Assembly (NCBI GenBank): GCA_963854735.1
Contig: OY978097.1
Location: 930,001 to 994,000 of the forward strand
Origin: Marvania coccoides
Lineage: Eukaryota; Chlorophyta; Trebouxiophyceae; Chlorellales; Chlorellaceae
Reading direction: 5' to 3'
DNA: 64,000 nt
Below are positions 54,232 to 64,000 of this stretch, one piece after another. The position numbers and the translations under genes are program-made. How positions within the stretch are numbered: position 1 is the stretch's first letter; every line of letters begins with the position of its first letter. Below the pieces are notes generated by a model. The model did no database searches, was not told the DNA's origin, and was given only the letters and a program-made list of their open reading frames with translations.

Positions 54232-57195
54232 ATGGACCCGTCGGTGGACGGCGTGCGCCAAGCCGTTTTTGCGCTGTATCGCGGCGATCCATCGCAACAG
54301 GCCAATGCGTGGCTCACCGAGTTTCAGCACTCTCCCGCGGCCTGGCACACCGCACACGCGCTGTTCCAGTCCAACGAGCCTCAGGAGCTGCAGTTTTTCG
54401 CCGTCTCGCTGCTGGTCCGCAAGGTGCGCACCGAGTGGCACCGCACCGACCCCGCCCTCCGTCAGCAGCTGCAGGCCGCGTTCGGGGGCATGCTGCAGGC
54501 GGCGCTGGAGCCGGGCACCGCCTACTCCCCGCTGGTGCTGCGCCAGCTGTGCCTGCTGCAAGCTGCAGCGCTCTGCGAGGCTACCACTCAACAAGACAAT
54601 ACGGCCAATGCGCCCACTCACCTCGACGCCCTCCTCGCCAAGGCGCTCGCCCTGCTGCACGTCAATCCCGCGGTGGGGCTGGAGCTGCTGGCGGCTCTGG
54701 CGGAGGAAGCGGAAGACCTGCAGCCTCGCCGGCGTGTCCTAGTGGTGCCGCCAATGCTAGCGCAGGCATCAGGGGTGTTTGCGGTGCTGGGGGCGCTGCT
54801 GACCAGCGCGTTGCAGCACGAGCAGCATGCCACCTCAGCTCTAGCCCTACGCGCTGCCAACGCTTGGCTGCAGCTGAGCCCTACCGCCGGCGGCGGCGGG
54901 GGGCGGGTGGGACCCGCTGCGCTGCAGGCCAGCCACCCGGAGCTCTACCACGCGATGTTGGAAGCAGCGGTCAGCGAGCGCAGCTCTGACGACGTCGCCG
55001 GTGCCGCCGCCGCTGGCCTGCTTGCCGTCCTCTCCAGCAGCACGTTCGGCCCAGAGGACGACCACGACGCTGCAGCGCTGAACGTGGTGCTGGAGTGCCT
55101 GCTGTCGGTGCGCCCGCGGCTGGCAGCTGTGGAGGAGCACACGGTCATGGCTGTGGCGCAACTGGGGGCGGCAGCAGCAGAAAGATGGCCAGAGGGCGCC
55201 TGCGGCGCTCTGCCCGGAGCGCTCCCCCTCGCAAGGCTCATGCTGGACTGCTTGGCCCGGCCTGAGCCCCTTGTGGCAGAGGCATCTCTGGATTATTTCT
55301 TAATGGTGAACACCGTCCCCATGGCGCAACGCCCGCCAGAACTGGGGCCCCCGCTATTTATGGCGCTTGTGTTGGGCTTGCAGCGACACGTGACGTACCC
55401 CGTAGGCGGCAGAGACGCGTTGCCCGACCCCGATGCGTTTTCTCGCCTACGTGACGCTGTGCTGCCTGAAGCCATGCTGGAGGCGTACGGCGTGCTGCGC
55501 TGCAGCTACCTGGAAGGGGCGTGGCGGCAGCTACAAGCTGCCGCCACATGGCAGGCTGCGGAAACTGCGTTGTACTGTGTCGGCGTTGTTGCACTCCCAG
55601 CCCGTGCCAGGGCGCTGGCTGGGCCTGAATCTACAGCCAAGGACGCAGAGGTCGCGAGAGATGCGGGGGCCACCAGGGCAACGCTTGCCGCGGTGTTCAG
55701 CCACGTGTGCAGCGGTGGCGGGGAAGGCAGCGGCATGATTAGTGCATCGCCTGAGCTGGCAGCCACTGCGTGCTGGGCAGTGGAGCAGTACGCAGTGTGG
55801 TTTGGTAAAGCAGAAGAGGCGCCGTTTGGGGCGGCGCTGGGCGCCGTGGTGGCGCTGCTGCGCAGCGAGGCTGCTGCCCCTGCAGCAGCCAAGGCGCTGC
55901 ACGCGCTGTGCCTGCGCAATGGGAGCCGGCTGCAGGACCCTGCGGCGGTGGAGGCGCTGCAGCGGCAGGTGCATGCCGCCATGCGCCACCCGTCGTGCCT
56001 GGATTTGCCAAGCGAGGCGCTCATTGTGGAAGCGTTGGCTCAGGTAGCAGGCGGGCTGAGTGCCGGGGGCTTTGCAGAAGCCGCTTCATTGCAGCTCACG
56101 CGCCCACACGTGGAGGAGCTCCGTGCGGCTGTGGCCGCTGCAGCAGCAGCGCCAGCCGCAGGCCCCGACGCGGCAACAAAGCACGCAGCGGCTCGGAGCC
56201 TGCACCTCATCGCGGCAGCCCTCAAGTCGCTGCTGTCCGCGGCTCTGGCTGGGGGCAGCGCGGCAGGTGCGGCGGCGGGCAGTCCCGCTGTGGCGGTGCT
56301 GCGCGACGTCCAAGACGCTCTGGGCGCCATTTCTGTGAACCCGCAGTGGCAGAGGGACCTTGAGGTGATGACGGCGTTGATAGAAGTCTACAAACGAGCG
56401 GTGTACAGCGCCCGCCGTCGCAGCCTGGAGCTGCTGCCTACGGTGCTGCCCGCAGTGGGCGCTGTGTTCGCTGCTACAGCCCTGCCTTCGTGCCTCGACG
56501 TTTTATCCGAGGCGGTGGAAATTCACTTTCAAGACGCCGCGGTGGTGGAGCAGCTGCTGGCGGGGGCCAGTGCCGCCTGCGAGGCGGCGTTCCCTGCCTT
56601 GGTGGGCGACGGGCTGCGCGAGCGTGGCGCGCTGGCCACAGCGGTGCTGGGCATGGCGGACAGTTTTGCTGTGTACGCCCCCGCTGCGCTGTGGACCTCT
56701 CCGCTGCTGCCGCCGCTGCTGGAGCTGGCTGGTGCGACGGTGGGTCAGGCACGGGAGGTTGATCCGGCTTCCGCCGCGCTGAGTCTGCTGAGCCACGTGT
56801 TTGCCACACAAGAGAGGGCAGTGGATGATCTGGCGATGGGGCAGGTGCACGTGGATGCGGTGCATGCTGTGCTGGCGGCGCATGGAGAGTCGCTGGTGCA
56901 GTCCCTGCTGCGCGCGCTGTGCAACACGTGTCCTCGTCAGCTCATGCGCACCGCAGCCGATCGCCTAAAGGCACTGATGGGGCACCCCGCTGTGGCGCAG
57001 CAGGCGCCCAGGTGGCTGGAGGCTGCCGTGGCAGCGGGACAGGGGGGCTTGGCGCCAGAGGCGAGCGCCAAGTTCTGCGAGCTGGCGCTGCGAGGGGGGC
57101 TGCGGCCGGCCCGGCTGACTGCACTGTTTGTCGACTTTGGGCTGGTGGCTCGGGGGGAGGAGACGGCGGATGTGCTCCTGGCGTATGAGCTATAG
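54232..57195 (+). CDS. Transportin-3/importin-13-like karyopherin
   Basis: Single exon, 987 residues, an all-helical HEAT-repeat nuclear transport receptor. The start MDPSVDGVRQAVFALYRGDPSQQANAWLTEFQHSPAAW and the importin N-domain signature LQFFAVSLLVRKVRTEW are those of the TNPO3/importin-13 group. The plant member MOS14 imports SR splicing proteins. C-terminal conserved segments include TCPRQLMRTAADRLKALM. Ala-rich helices fill the middle. Intronless, unlike most neighbours. A TATAA stretch lies 19 bases before the ATG. Whether it is the TNPO3 or IPO13 orthologue needs a tree. Confidence 0.88.
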   Translation: MDPSVDGVRQAVFALYRGDPSQQANAWLTEFQHSPAAWHTAHALFQSNEPQELQFFAVSLLVRKVRTEWHRTDPALRQQLQAAFGGMLQAALEPGTAYSPLVLRQLCLLQAAALCEATTQQDNTANAPTHLDALLAKALALLHVNPAVGLELLAALAEEAEDLQPRRRVLVVPPMLAQASGVFAVLGALLTSALQHEQHATSALALRAANAWLQLSPTAGGGGGRVGPAALQASHPELYHAMLEAAVSERSSDDVAGAAAAGLLAVLSSSTFGPEDDHDAAALNVVLECLLSVRPRLAAVEEHTVMAVAQLGAAAAERWPEGACGALPGALPLARLMLDCLARPEPLVAEASLDYFLMVNTVPMAQRPPELGPPLFMALVLGLQRHVTYPVGGRDALPDPDAFSRLRDAVLPEAMLEAYGVLRCSYLEGAWRQLQAAATWQAAETALYCVGVVALPARARALAGPESTAKDAEVARDAGATRATLAAVFSHVCSGGGEGSGMISASPELAATACWAVEQYAVWFGKAEEAPFGAALGAVVALLRSEAAAPAAAKALHALCLRNGSRLQDPAAVEALQRQVHAAMRHPSCLDLPSEALIVEALAQVAGGLSAGGFAEAASLQLTRPHVEELRAAVAAAAAAPAAGPDAATKHAAARSLHLIAAALKSLLSAALAGGSAAGAAAGSPAVAVLRDVQDALGAISVNPQWQRDLEVMTALIEVYKRAVYSARRRSLELLPTVLPAVGAVFAATALPSCLDVLSEAVEIHFQDAAVVEQLLAGASAACEAAFPALVGDGLRERGALATAVLGMADSFAVYAPAALWTSPLLPPLLELAGATVGQAREVDPASAALSLLSHVFATQERAVDDLAMGQVHVDAVHAVLAAHGESLVQSLLRALCNTCPRQLMRTAADRLKALMGHPAVAQQAPRWLEAAVAAGQGGLAPEASAKFCELALRGGLRPARLTALFVDFGLVARGEETADVLLAYEL

Positions 57196-57513
57196 TGGAG
57201 TGGCTATTACTGTATTTAACACACACACACACACACTCCCCCTCCGAAATTTAACTATCAGGAAGAAATTTAAATCTGAATGAAATTTTTTGTGCTTTTG
57301 CAAATACGAAGAAAACGCCTGTGCCCACAGTCAGTTTCACTTTTAACAAGAGAGTACGGCCCTGTGGCCATAAAATTTTCCTTCGAAGGAAGAATTGCTA
57401 TGGCGAATTGAAAATCGCAATGAGAATAATAAACTCACTGGGGCCCTTGAGGTACGCGTTCGCTAAAAGAGTGGACCGTCGCATTCTACATATGGTTTCA
57501 TGATCAATTGGCC
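57196..57513. other. Spacer with AC repeat
   Basis: 318 bp, AT-rich. It starts with an (AC)9 microsatellite at 57219-57236, 24 bases past the karyopherin stop. No other feature is seen. Confidence 0.5.
57219..57236 (+). repeat. (AC)9 microsatellite
   Basis: Nine AC units in the 3' UTR of the karyopherin gene. Confidence 0.9.
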
Positions 57514-59037
57514 ATGCCCCACAGGTCACTTACCGTGCTGACGCTGCTAGCTCTTGCTGTGCTCCCCACCACCAGCTGTCTTGAGCTGCTCGCACCAGAC
57601 GAGAAGTTCGCCTTTGGGCTTGGCCGGCCGGCATTTGGGTCAGGGGTCTATCGAGTGGTGGACTCGGGTAAGAACGGTGCAGCGTCACACAGCCGCAAAG
57701 TCGGCAGCAGAAACGCTTCTACCGCCTCACCCACTAAGCATGCTTGGCCTGCCTACTGTAGATCGCCCTCAAGTCCTCTTTTTCGGTAGATTTGGTGCTG
57801 TGACGCAGCGATACACGTCCGGGGGGCAGCTATCTGCCTCAATCACGTACTACAACACTTTTGAGTGTGCTGCCGACAAAATCTCGTTCGTGCACACTTC
57901 AACGAGGTTTGTTTACCCCCAGACAGAATCTCCAGAGGAGATTTCAATGTGCGGCGTAATGCGCGTCGCCGTGAACAACACCATTTACGCTGTCGATAAA
58001 ATCAGAGACGTCGCTGCCGTCACTGAATGCCCGGGATTGCGGGAAATGGATGGGTACGTGGCAGAGCCTGGAGAGCTGTCCTCTCTTGACGCCACAGAGT
58101 CAATAACCAACGCATCCACCATGGTTCGCATCAGCTCTGTGCCTCTGTAAGGACTTTTTTAGCTTCATTTTTTAGCTTCCGCTTTGGGTTTTTTCTTCTT
58201 ATGACATTTGAGTTGCTTTCGTCATTTCGCAGACCAAAGTTCTCGCTACAGCTGGAATGTTTCAACGAGACCGTCGACCTCGGAGGCAGTGCCCCCACCG
58301 CTCCAGTCGCCAATATAGACCCCGGTAAATATTTCATGAAGAAAAGTTGCAATAGCCCCCCCCACCCCTTCTTTCCCGCCCCCCACCCCACCCCATCTCC
58401 CTTCGTGACGTCTATCGCCACCACGAAATGAAGGGAAAGCTAAGCTCTCACCCCCCCCCCCCCCTTTCCGCAAATTTATTCTGTTACCATTTCTCTCCTT
58501 CACACAGGCGAGGATTCCTGCCCAAAGCTGCCCTCCATCAACAGCGAGCTCTTCTTCGGTCGTGGCATGTGGGCATACAACATCTCTGCCGACCAGCCCG
58601 GCCACGTGGCCATTCAGGACGGCACCACCTGGGGAACGGTGGGGTGGGAGGCTGGGGTGATAGACGGCAGCAACCCTCTAGCTTCCTACTTCACCATGGG
58701 CACCGTGTTTGGCCACGAGTGTGTGGATGACAACACTGACAACTTCAACTCGATTTTTCAAAGGCGCTGGGCCAACGGCACCATCCAGGCCGGCTACTAT
58801 TGCCAGACCCGCACCATCGCTGCAGACGGCAAATCGATGACCATTCGGCCGTACGGTGCCACGTCAGGCGGTGCCGTGTATATCTTCGTGCAGGACATTC
58901 CAGGTGCCGTCGCTCGCACCTGCTCCGGTCTGCCGACAAAACCATCACCGTCATCATCGGCTCTGTCCATGCCGGCTGGCGTGCCTAGCTCCGCTTTGGT
59001 GGGGGGCATTGTGGCCGTGGCGGCTTTATTCTTTTAA
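57514..59037 (+). CDS. Secreted, possibly GPI-anchored protein, unknown
   Basis: Four exons (57514-57667, 57762-58146, 58233-58324, 58508-59037) give 386 residues. It opens with a signal peptide (LTVLTLLALAVLPTTSC) and ends in a small-residue stretch plus a hydrophobic tail (ALVGGIVAVAALFF), the pattern of a GPI-anchor signal. The middle is beta-rich with about ten Cys and several N-glycosylation sites (NNT, NAS, NET, NIS, NGT). It has patches such as VLFFGRFGAVTQRYTSGG and WGTVGWEAGVIDG. I do not recognise the domain. Exon 2 uses the acceptor at 57761; a TAG 29 bases later would break the frame. C-tracts fill the third intron. A cell-surface role is inferred. Confidence 0.7.
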
Positions 59038-59275
59038 TACCAAGACAACAACAAATTATACCCGTACAAGCATCATTATACTACTTACAATTATTTACAG
59101 TTCCTCCTGTTTTACAATATATTTATTTGTCTAAATCTAATTATCTTTGACATTTCGTGACTCAAAATAAAATTTTGAATAAAGTAATAAAATGCCTTTT
59201 CCCAAAGGGGTTTGTACAACGCAGTGCGATACGTGACTGACTTATCCTAACTAAATTAGTGATGTAATGTGCCAT

Positions 59276-60407
59276 TCAAGAACGAGCCTCCGCCGTGAAT
59301 CGCCGTATTGCAGCCGGCAGAATGTCCAGCGCCACCTCTCTCAGGCCGAGGCGCTCCTCCTGCTGGTGCACCACCTTCATGCCCTCGCTGGTCCTCACCA
59401 GCACCTGCCAGGGGCCAGGGTACGCCCGAAACAGCACCCCCGCTCCCACCCCCTTGAAATTATGGATGTAATAGGCCGCTTCCACCAGCGGGACAAACTC
59501 TTTTGACAGCCGGGCCATTTTGGGGTAAAAAATCGCCGGGTAGTACCCATTTCTCAACCGATCCAGCTCCGCGTTGAATAAAATCATGGGGCGGCCCTGC
59601 CCCTTGGCCGCCCCCTGCCACACCTTGTCCACTGCCACTAGCTCTCGGGGATCGAAGCTGGGGTAGGCGCAGATGAGCAGTTCGTCGGTCTCTTTGACCC
59701 TGGCAGCGGGGTCAAAGCCCGACAGGTCGATGCCCACATCCAGTAGCCCTGATGGCTTTGTTAGGTAGTCGAGCTGGAAGTTGGTTTGTTCCCACACGGC
59801 ATCGATGTCCCAGCTGCCCGCGGCGGGGTCCTTCTTTTTGCCTTCCTTGGCCACCCGCATCTCTGATGTTTATTTAGAATTTGCAAGAGAGAAAGAAGGT
59901 GTTAATAGAGTTTAAAGATTGAAAAGGAGGAGGAGAACAAGAGAGGAGAAGCTGGTTGAATGGTGATAGGAATCAAAGACGATGAGATCTTTGGAGGCTG
60001 GATTTACCTGATTTGTCGGGGAAGAAGACGCGCACGACGCCGGCGCGGTCTGTAAACACTCTACAGAACTGCCGGAGGTGCTGCATGCTGTAGGTCATCT
60101 CATTAGCGCCCTCAGCGTCTCCAGCCACCGCCGCCAGCCCAGCTGAGGGAAATTCAACCTCCACGAGCTGTCTGCCGTCCGCAATAGCTGCCATAGTGGC
60201 AGCTTGAGCCTGCGTGATGGCTTCTTTAAAGTCCTCGGGGAAGGGGAGCAGCTCAGAAGCAGCAGCAGCAGTGGCACGGCAAGCGGTGGAGGGCTTAGAG
60301 GGACCACAGGGGGCGATGAAGGGGGAGAAGGCACGCTGTAAAGAGACGGGGCGTTGGTGAGGCAACGCTGCTGACTGGCTGCGAGGGGCAGTGAGCTTCT
60401 TCATCAT
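59276..60407 (-). CDS. LPA3: LPA3-like plastid protein (DUF1995)
   Basis: Two exons (60407-60008 and 59862-59276) give 328 residues. The DUF1995 fold includes LOW PSII ACCUMULATION 3, which in Arabidopsis helps assemble photosystem II by aiding CP43 insertion. The leader (MMKKLTAPRSQSAALPHQ, to ~residue 50) is Ser/Pro/Ala-rich, a transit peptide. The domain starts LPFPEDFKEAITQAQAATMAAIADG and has VEVEFPS. Further on are LICAYPSFDPRELVAVDKV, RPMILFNAELDRLR and YYPAIFYPKMARL. DUF1995 is also found in other plastid proteins, so LPA3 orthology is likely, not proven. The gene implies a photosynthetic cell. Confidence 0.85.
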
Positions 60408-60726
60408 ATTTTTTTCTTCAACGTCGGTGAGCAAGATTTGCTTTGCTGAAGATAAAAAGCAGCGCAGTGGCTTGGCGCAGGACTCTGTATGAAATGCATG
60501 CACCAATAAGGCAGACTCCTCAAAAACAATTTTAAAATTAAAACAATCAAAAAAAAGATTTCGTGGGTTGGCTCTCTGTGTTTCGCCCACCCTCTCTCTG
60601 CCTGCAATCTCAAATTTTATTACTAAAATGGATTCGAAGGCCACCATCAACATCTCGTTGTCCTGATCGTTCATCTAGAGGGCTTCGAAAAAAGCACGGA
60701 TCGGAAGAAGATTTCGAAACCCAGAG
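60408..60726. promoter_or_regulatory. Divergent promoter region
   Basis: 319-bp head-to-head spacer between the LPA3-like gene and the CTD phosphatase. It is AT-rich, with A-runs near 60535-60560. No element is assigned. Confidence 0.4.
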
Positions 60727-62377
60727 ATGAGCAGCTCTGGTGATGAGCTCGCTGACCTCCTGCTGGCCGAGCTGGAGGATCAGGAGGCGGAAATTTCGGC
60801 TGCAGCCCCTGTGGGACCACCATCAAAGCGTGCCAAGACAGCAGGTTCGGAACAGCCACCGCCACTCTCCATTTTTATCTCCTCCCCTCATTTCTCACCC
60901 AACACCGCCTTTCTACGCCTGTAGATTCTCGAGGGGGCGCATGTCCCCCTCATCCAGGCTTCATGGGCGGCATCTGCATCCGCTGCGGCGCTCTAAAGCC
61001 AAAGCCAGAGAACGGAGCAGGTGATGCGCCCCCTGCCGACGCCCCTCGCAGCACACTGGCCCTCAAATACATCCACCACGGCCTGGAGGTCAGTCTGGAT
61101 GAGGTGCAGCGCCTGCAGGCCTCCACAATTCAAGCAGCGCTGTCGTCCCGACGCCTGCTGCTCATTCTCGATCTGGACCACACTCTGCTGCACTCCACGC
61201 GGTTCGCCGACCTCAAGCCAGAGCAGGAAGCAAGCCTACGCGCCCGACTACCCGAACACCCGCCTCAACGCTCGCAACAATCGCAGCAGCAGCCGCCCAC
61301 AGAAACTACTTCGCCTACACCGACCACGCGAGCTCCAGCGCCTCCTCCGCTGCTCTACCGCCTCCCCCACATGGGGCTGTGGACCAAGCTGCGCCCCGGT
61401 GTGCGGGAGTTTCTTCAGTCTGCGCGGGAGCTGTTCGACCTTCACGTGTACACCATGGGCGACCAAGACTATGCAGCAGGCATGGCGGCTATTCTGGACC
61501 CCGACGGGCGGCTGTTTGGGGGGCGGGTGGCGTCCTCCTCCGACGCTGGGCCCTCTGGGGTGAAGGACGTCGACGTGCTGCTGGGCGCTGAGGAGCTGGT
61601 GTTGATTCTGGATGACACCGTGGGGGTGTGGCCTCGGCACAGAGACAACCTGGTGCAGATCGAGAGGTACATCTACTTCCCAGCGTGCGCGGCGCGCTTC
61701 GGACGGGGGTGAGTTCATTCTTTCATGTTTTGGAGAGGGCGTGGAGTCACTGCAGCTGTACTAAAATTTTGTTGCCTTGGAAATATTTCACCTGATTAGT
61801 TCCTTTATTTTAAACTGTGAAACGCAGGGGACAGTCGCTGTTCGAGCGCAGCCAGGACGAAGACCCAGAGCGCGGCGCCCTGGGCACCTCTTTGCGAATC
61901 ATGGCTGATGTGCACCGCCGATTTTTTGAGGAAGCAGACAGACGCACGAGCGACGCCGAAGGTGGGGAGGAGCTGCCAGACGTGCGCGCCCACCTGCGCA
62001 CCGTGCGTGGCGCCGTTTTGGCGGGGTGCTGCATCCTTTTCAGCCGAATTATCTCCAAAGACGCCGACCCTACGGCCAACCCACTGTGGCAGTTGGCCAC
62101 GCAGATGGGGGCGCGGTGCGTGCGCGAAACGTGCGATGAGGTCACGCACGTGGTGGCTCGGGATCGCACGGACAAGACAAAGTGGGCTATGGCAGCTGGG
62201 AAGCACACGGTAAACCCCGAATGGGTTTTGTGCTCTGCGTTTACTTGGGAGCGAGCGGAGGAGGAACGGTTCCCTATCGCGTCGCAAAAAAACGGCGCGG
62301 CGCCGCCTCCAGTGGCCTCGGAGGCAGCGGACGCCGCAGCGGCGCTTCAAGCGGCAGGCGGCGGCGGCGCCGCCTGA
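60727..62377 (+). CDS. FCP1: RNA polymerase II CTD phosphatase (FCP1/CPL-like)
   Basis: Three exons (60727-60844, 60925-61708, 61828-62377) give 483 residues. The protein removes phosphates from the Pol II C-terminal repeat. The catalytic DxDxT is LDLDHTLLHS (D122, D124, T126), with FCP1 blocks KLRPGVREFLQSA, DLHVYTMGDQDYA and LILDDTVGVWPRHRDNLVQIERY. A short zinc-like CIRC motif (MGGICIRCGALK) precedes it. A C-terminal BRCT domain is clear (CCILFSRII, VTHVVARDRTDKTKWA, VNPEWVLCSAFTW). A Gln/Pro/Thr-rich insert sits after the DxDxT strand. FCP1 and plant CPL3/CPL4 share this domain order. Confidence 0.94.
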
Positions 62378-62627
62378 TTTATGATGGCTCACTTGATGAT
62401 ATACATGAAATGAATGGGAAAATGTGTTTTACACACAATATACTGCAAAATGACGCCAATTATTGAAACCTGGTGGAAGGGGGAAAATCGTAGCTTGGAG
62501 GGAAAAAGAAACAAAAAAAGAAATAAAATGGAAGGCGCTAAGAAATTATAAATAAAGGAAAAGAGGTAATAAAAAAACAGCAAGAATAAATGGTACACTC
62601 GATGACATTCAATATAAACATGGCGAG

Positions 62628-63619
62628 CTAAGCATCAGACTCTCCCGCAGGCCCTACTTTAGCTCGTTTGCCAGCGGGCTCGGCGCCGGCAACTGAACCG
62701 TCGGCATCAGCCGGCAGCAGCGTCGAAGGCGTGTGAGCCTCTCCTTGGAGGCGAGTCAACATTCCCAAGGCTGCTTTTGTGCGCCTGCAAGCAATATCCC
62801 CGGTTTTAGAAGCGATGTCGATAAATTTAATATTCCATAAATGTATCGCGTACCTCAGCATTGCGGCCTTGCTGCCGTTGGTTGGTTCGTGTGTCTCATT
62901 AGATTCATTCTCGAAAGCATCTCCGGAGGCGGTTGGCTTTCTCAGGCTGCTCACTTGCGCCTCCGACTCCCTCACCAGCCGGCTGATGGCCTCAGTGGAC
63001 ACAAACGGCTGGTGCAGAATACTCATCATGTAGGCCTGGCTAGGGGCACCTGCATCCGATGGGCCGCCTTTGTTAAGCAGCTTTTGATGTTTCTTCAAAA
63101 TCTTAGCCACGCCTGCGTAGTTCACAAGGCTCCAGTGCAGCAGCAGCACGAGCTCTCCGTGGAAGTCGACGAAAGAGCTGCGGAGGCTCTCTTCCGTGCC
63201 AGGAGCGAGAGAAGCACGTCTGTCCGACAGCGTCTGAAGTTGAATCACGGCTTCCTCTTCTCTCTCGATAAAATAAGCATTGATGCGCCGCAGATCATTC
63301 TGCAGCATGTCGATGAAATGCTTCTCTTCTTCATCCGCAGCGGCTTCGTTCCCTTCCGCTCGCTTCTCTGCAGCTGCTTTCAGCACTTTCTTCAAGCTCT
63401 GCAGGTATCACCAGCAACGATGATTATTCTTCGTAAACACTATATAAGTAGAAGACCCGTTTTCTTCTAAGGAGTTTCTCAAAAGATTTGCTTCAATGAT
63501 GAAAAGCAACGGGAAAAGAAAATTTCACCCACTTTGTACTGAAGGAAAAATCCCAGGGGCTCCTTTTCTTCCTCTCCATCTCCCTTTTCGAATTCGCTGA
63601 GCAGCTTGGAAAACTTCAT
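62628..63619 (-). CDS. SPX-domain protein
   Basis: Three exons (63619-63533, 63398-62854, 62784-62628) give 262 residues. SPX domains sense inositol pyrophosphates and so report phosphate status. The diagnostic start MKFSKLLSEFEK is in exon 1. Exon 2 holds FIDMLQNDLRRINAYFIEREEEAV and YAGVAKILKKHQKLLN, whose Lys residues form the phosphate-binding face. There is no EXS, RING, MFS or VTC domain, so it resembles stand-alone SPX regulators. A 69-base in-frame stretch (62853-62785) is read as an intron because its codons are AT-rich and its borders are AG|GTACGC and TGCAG|G. The C-terminus has a nuclear-type KRAKVG. Confidence 0.9.
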
Positions 63620-64000
63620 GAGAGAGCCAGCCTGCCCCAAAAGCCCAGCCTAAAGGTTGTCACTTCTGACGGCTTGGATTGATCGTGCTGTTTTTGTCCC
63701 AAAGGGACCAAGAGTCGGAGCTTTCCACCCCTTTTATATTGCGCGGAACAAAAAATAAATTGAAATGATTAATTAAACATTACTGGCGATAGTCGCAAGA
63801 TTCCTCTACTTTCGCAGGATTCCTAGTTTTTTTCTTAAAAAAAAACAAAATGCATGCTCTGCGTGCCATGGTCGAAGTCAAAACTAGACGACTTTTTTTT
63901 GAGGACCGCTTCCTGCTCTCTATGATTTCATTCATCTTGTTGTTTCCATTTCACTTTGTATTCATTGCCTTCCCGTGTGTCAAGTCTCTTGGGCCTCTTA
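63620..64000. other. Upstream spacer at window edge
   Basis: 381 bp upstream of the SPX gene, AT-rich past 63730. It ends in T/A-rich sequence with short unassigned ORFs. A neighbouring gene may begin beyond the edge. Confidence 0.35.

Noticed and set aside
57762..57790. Alternative acceptor (GTAG at 57790) for the secreted-protein gene
   Set aside because: It would put a TGA in frame within a few codons; the acceptor at 57761 joins in frame with VLFFGRFGAVTQRY.
1..64000. CRISPR arrays, insertion sequences, retroelements or viral genes
   Set aside because: No spaced direct repeats, terminal inverted repeats, reverse transcriptase, integrase or capsid-like frames were seen; every long sense frame matches a cellular gene or is unknown but spliced.

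Overview
The window is nuclear DNA of a compact-genome green alga, most likely a small chlorophyte (a trebouxiophyte such as a Picochlorum- or Choricystis-like alga would fit; this is inference). The evidence is GT-AG introns in most genes, spliceosome, coatomer, eIF3, nuclear-transport and RNA polymerase II phosphatase genes, and nuclear genes for plastid proteins with N-terminal extensions that look like transit peptides (uS10c, bL33c, an LPA3-like photosystem II assembly factor, a RIBA-type enzyme, an SHMT). The LPA3-like gene argues for a photosynthetic cell. About 34 genes fit in 64 kb, nearly one per 1.9 kb. Coding exons are GC-rich, while introns and spacers are AT-rich. No tRNA, rRNA, transposon, CRISPR array or virus-like segment was recognised.

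Layout. 1-8.5 kb: KEA-type K+/H+ antiporter (5' end off the window), polysaccharide deacetylase, acireductone dioxygenase, FAD fumarate reductase, WD40 protein. 9-17 kb: a tiny three-exon gene, NVL/RIX7 AAA ATPase, glyoxalase-fold protein, TOM1/THH1 membrane protein, SRPBCC protein. 17-27 kb: organellar ribosomal protein L3, CCCH zinc-finger protein, SHMT, and a 1,296-residue protein joining a DEDDh exonuclease to a RecG helicase. 27-41 kb: unknown membrane protein, U5-40K and ISY1 splicing factors, a conserved plastid-type membrane protein, an unknown protein, sorting nexin, eIF3h, RIBA, and a PHD/ePHD protein. 41-64 kb: asparagine synthetase, FBXO7-like protein, plastid ribosomal proteins bL33c and uS10c, beta-COP, NOG2 GTPase, TNPO3-like karyopherin, a secreted, possibly GPI-anchored protein, LPA3-like protein, FCP1-like CTD phosphatase, and an SPX protein.

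Genes alternate strand often, so short head-to-head promoters and tail-to-tail 3' regions dominate the spacers. There is no operon logic. There are local themes: two spliceosomal genes in a row (U5-40K, ISY1), ribosome biogenesis GTPases and ATPases (NVL, NOG2), and two plastid ribosomal proteins tail to tail. Introns are strongly biased to the 5' ends of genes, and two use GC-AG borders. The most unusual gene is the exonuclease-RecG fusion. The RIBA gene is also notable, because its GTP cyclohydrolase II half lacks two of the three zinc-binding cysteines.
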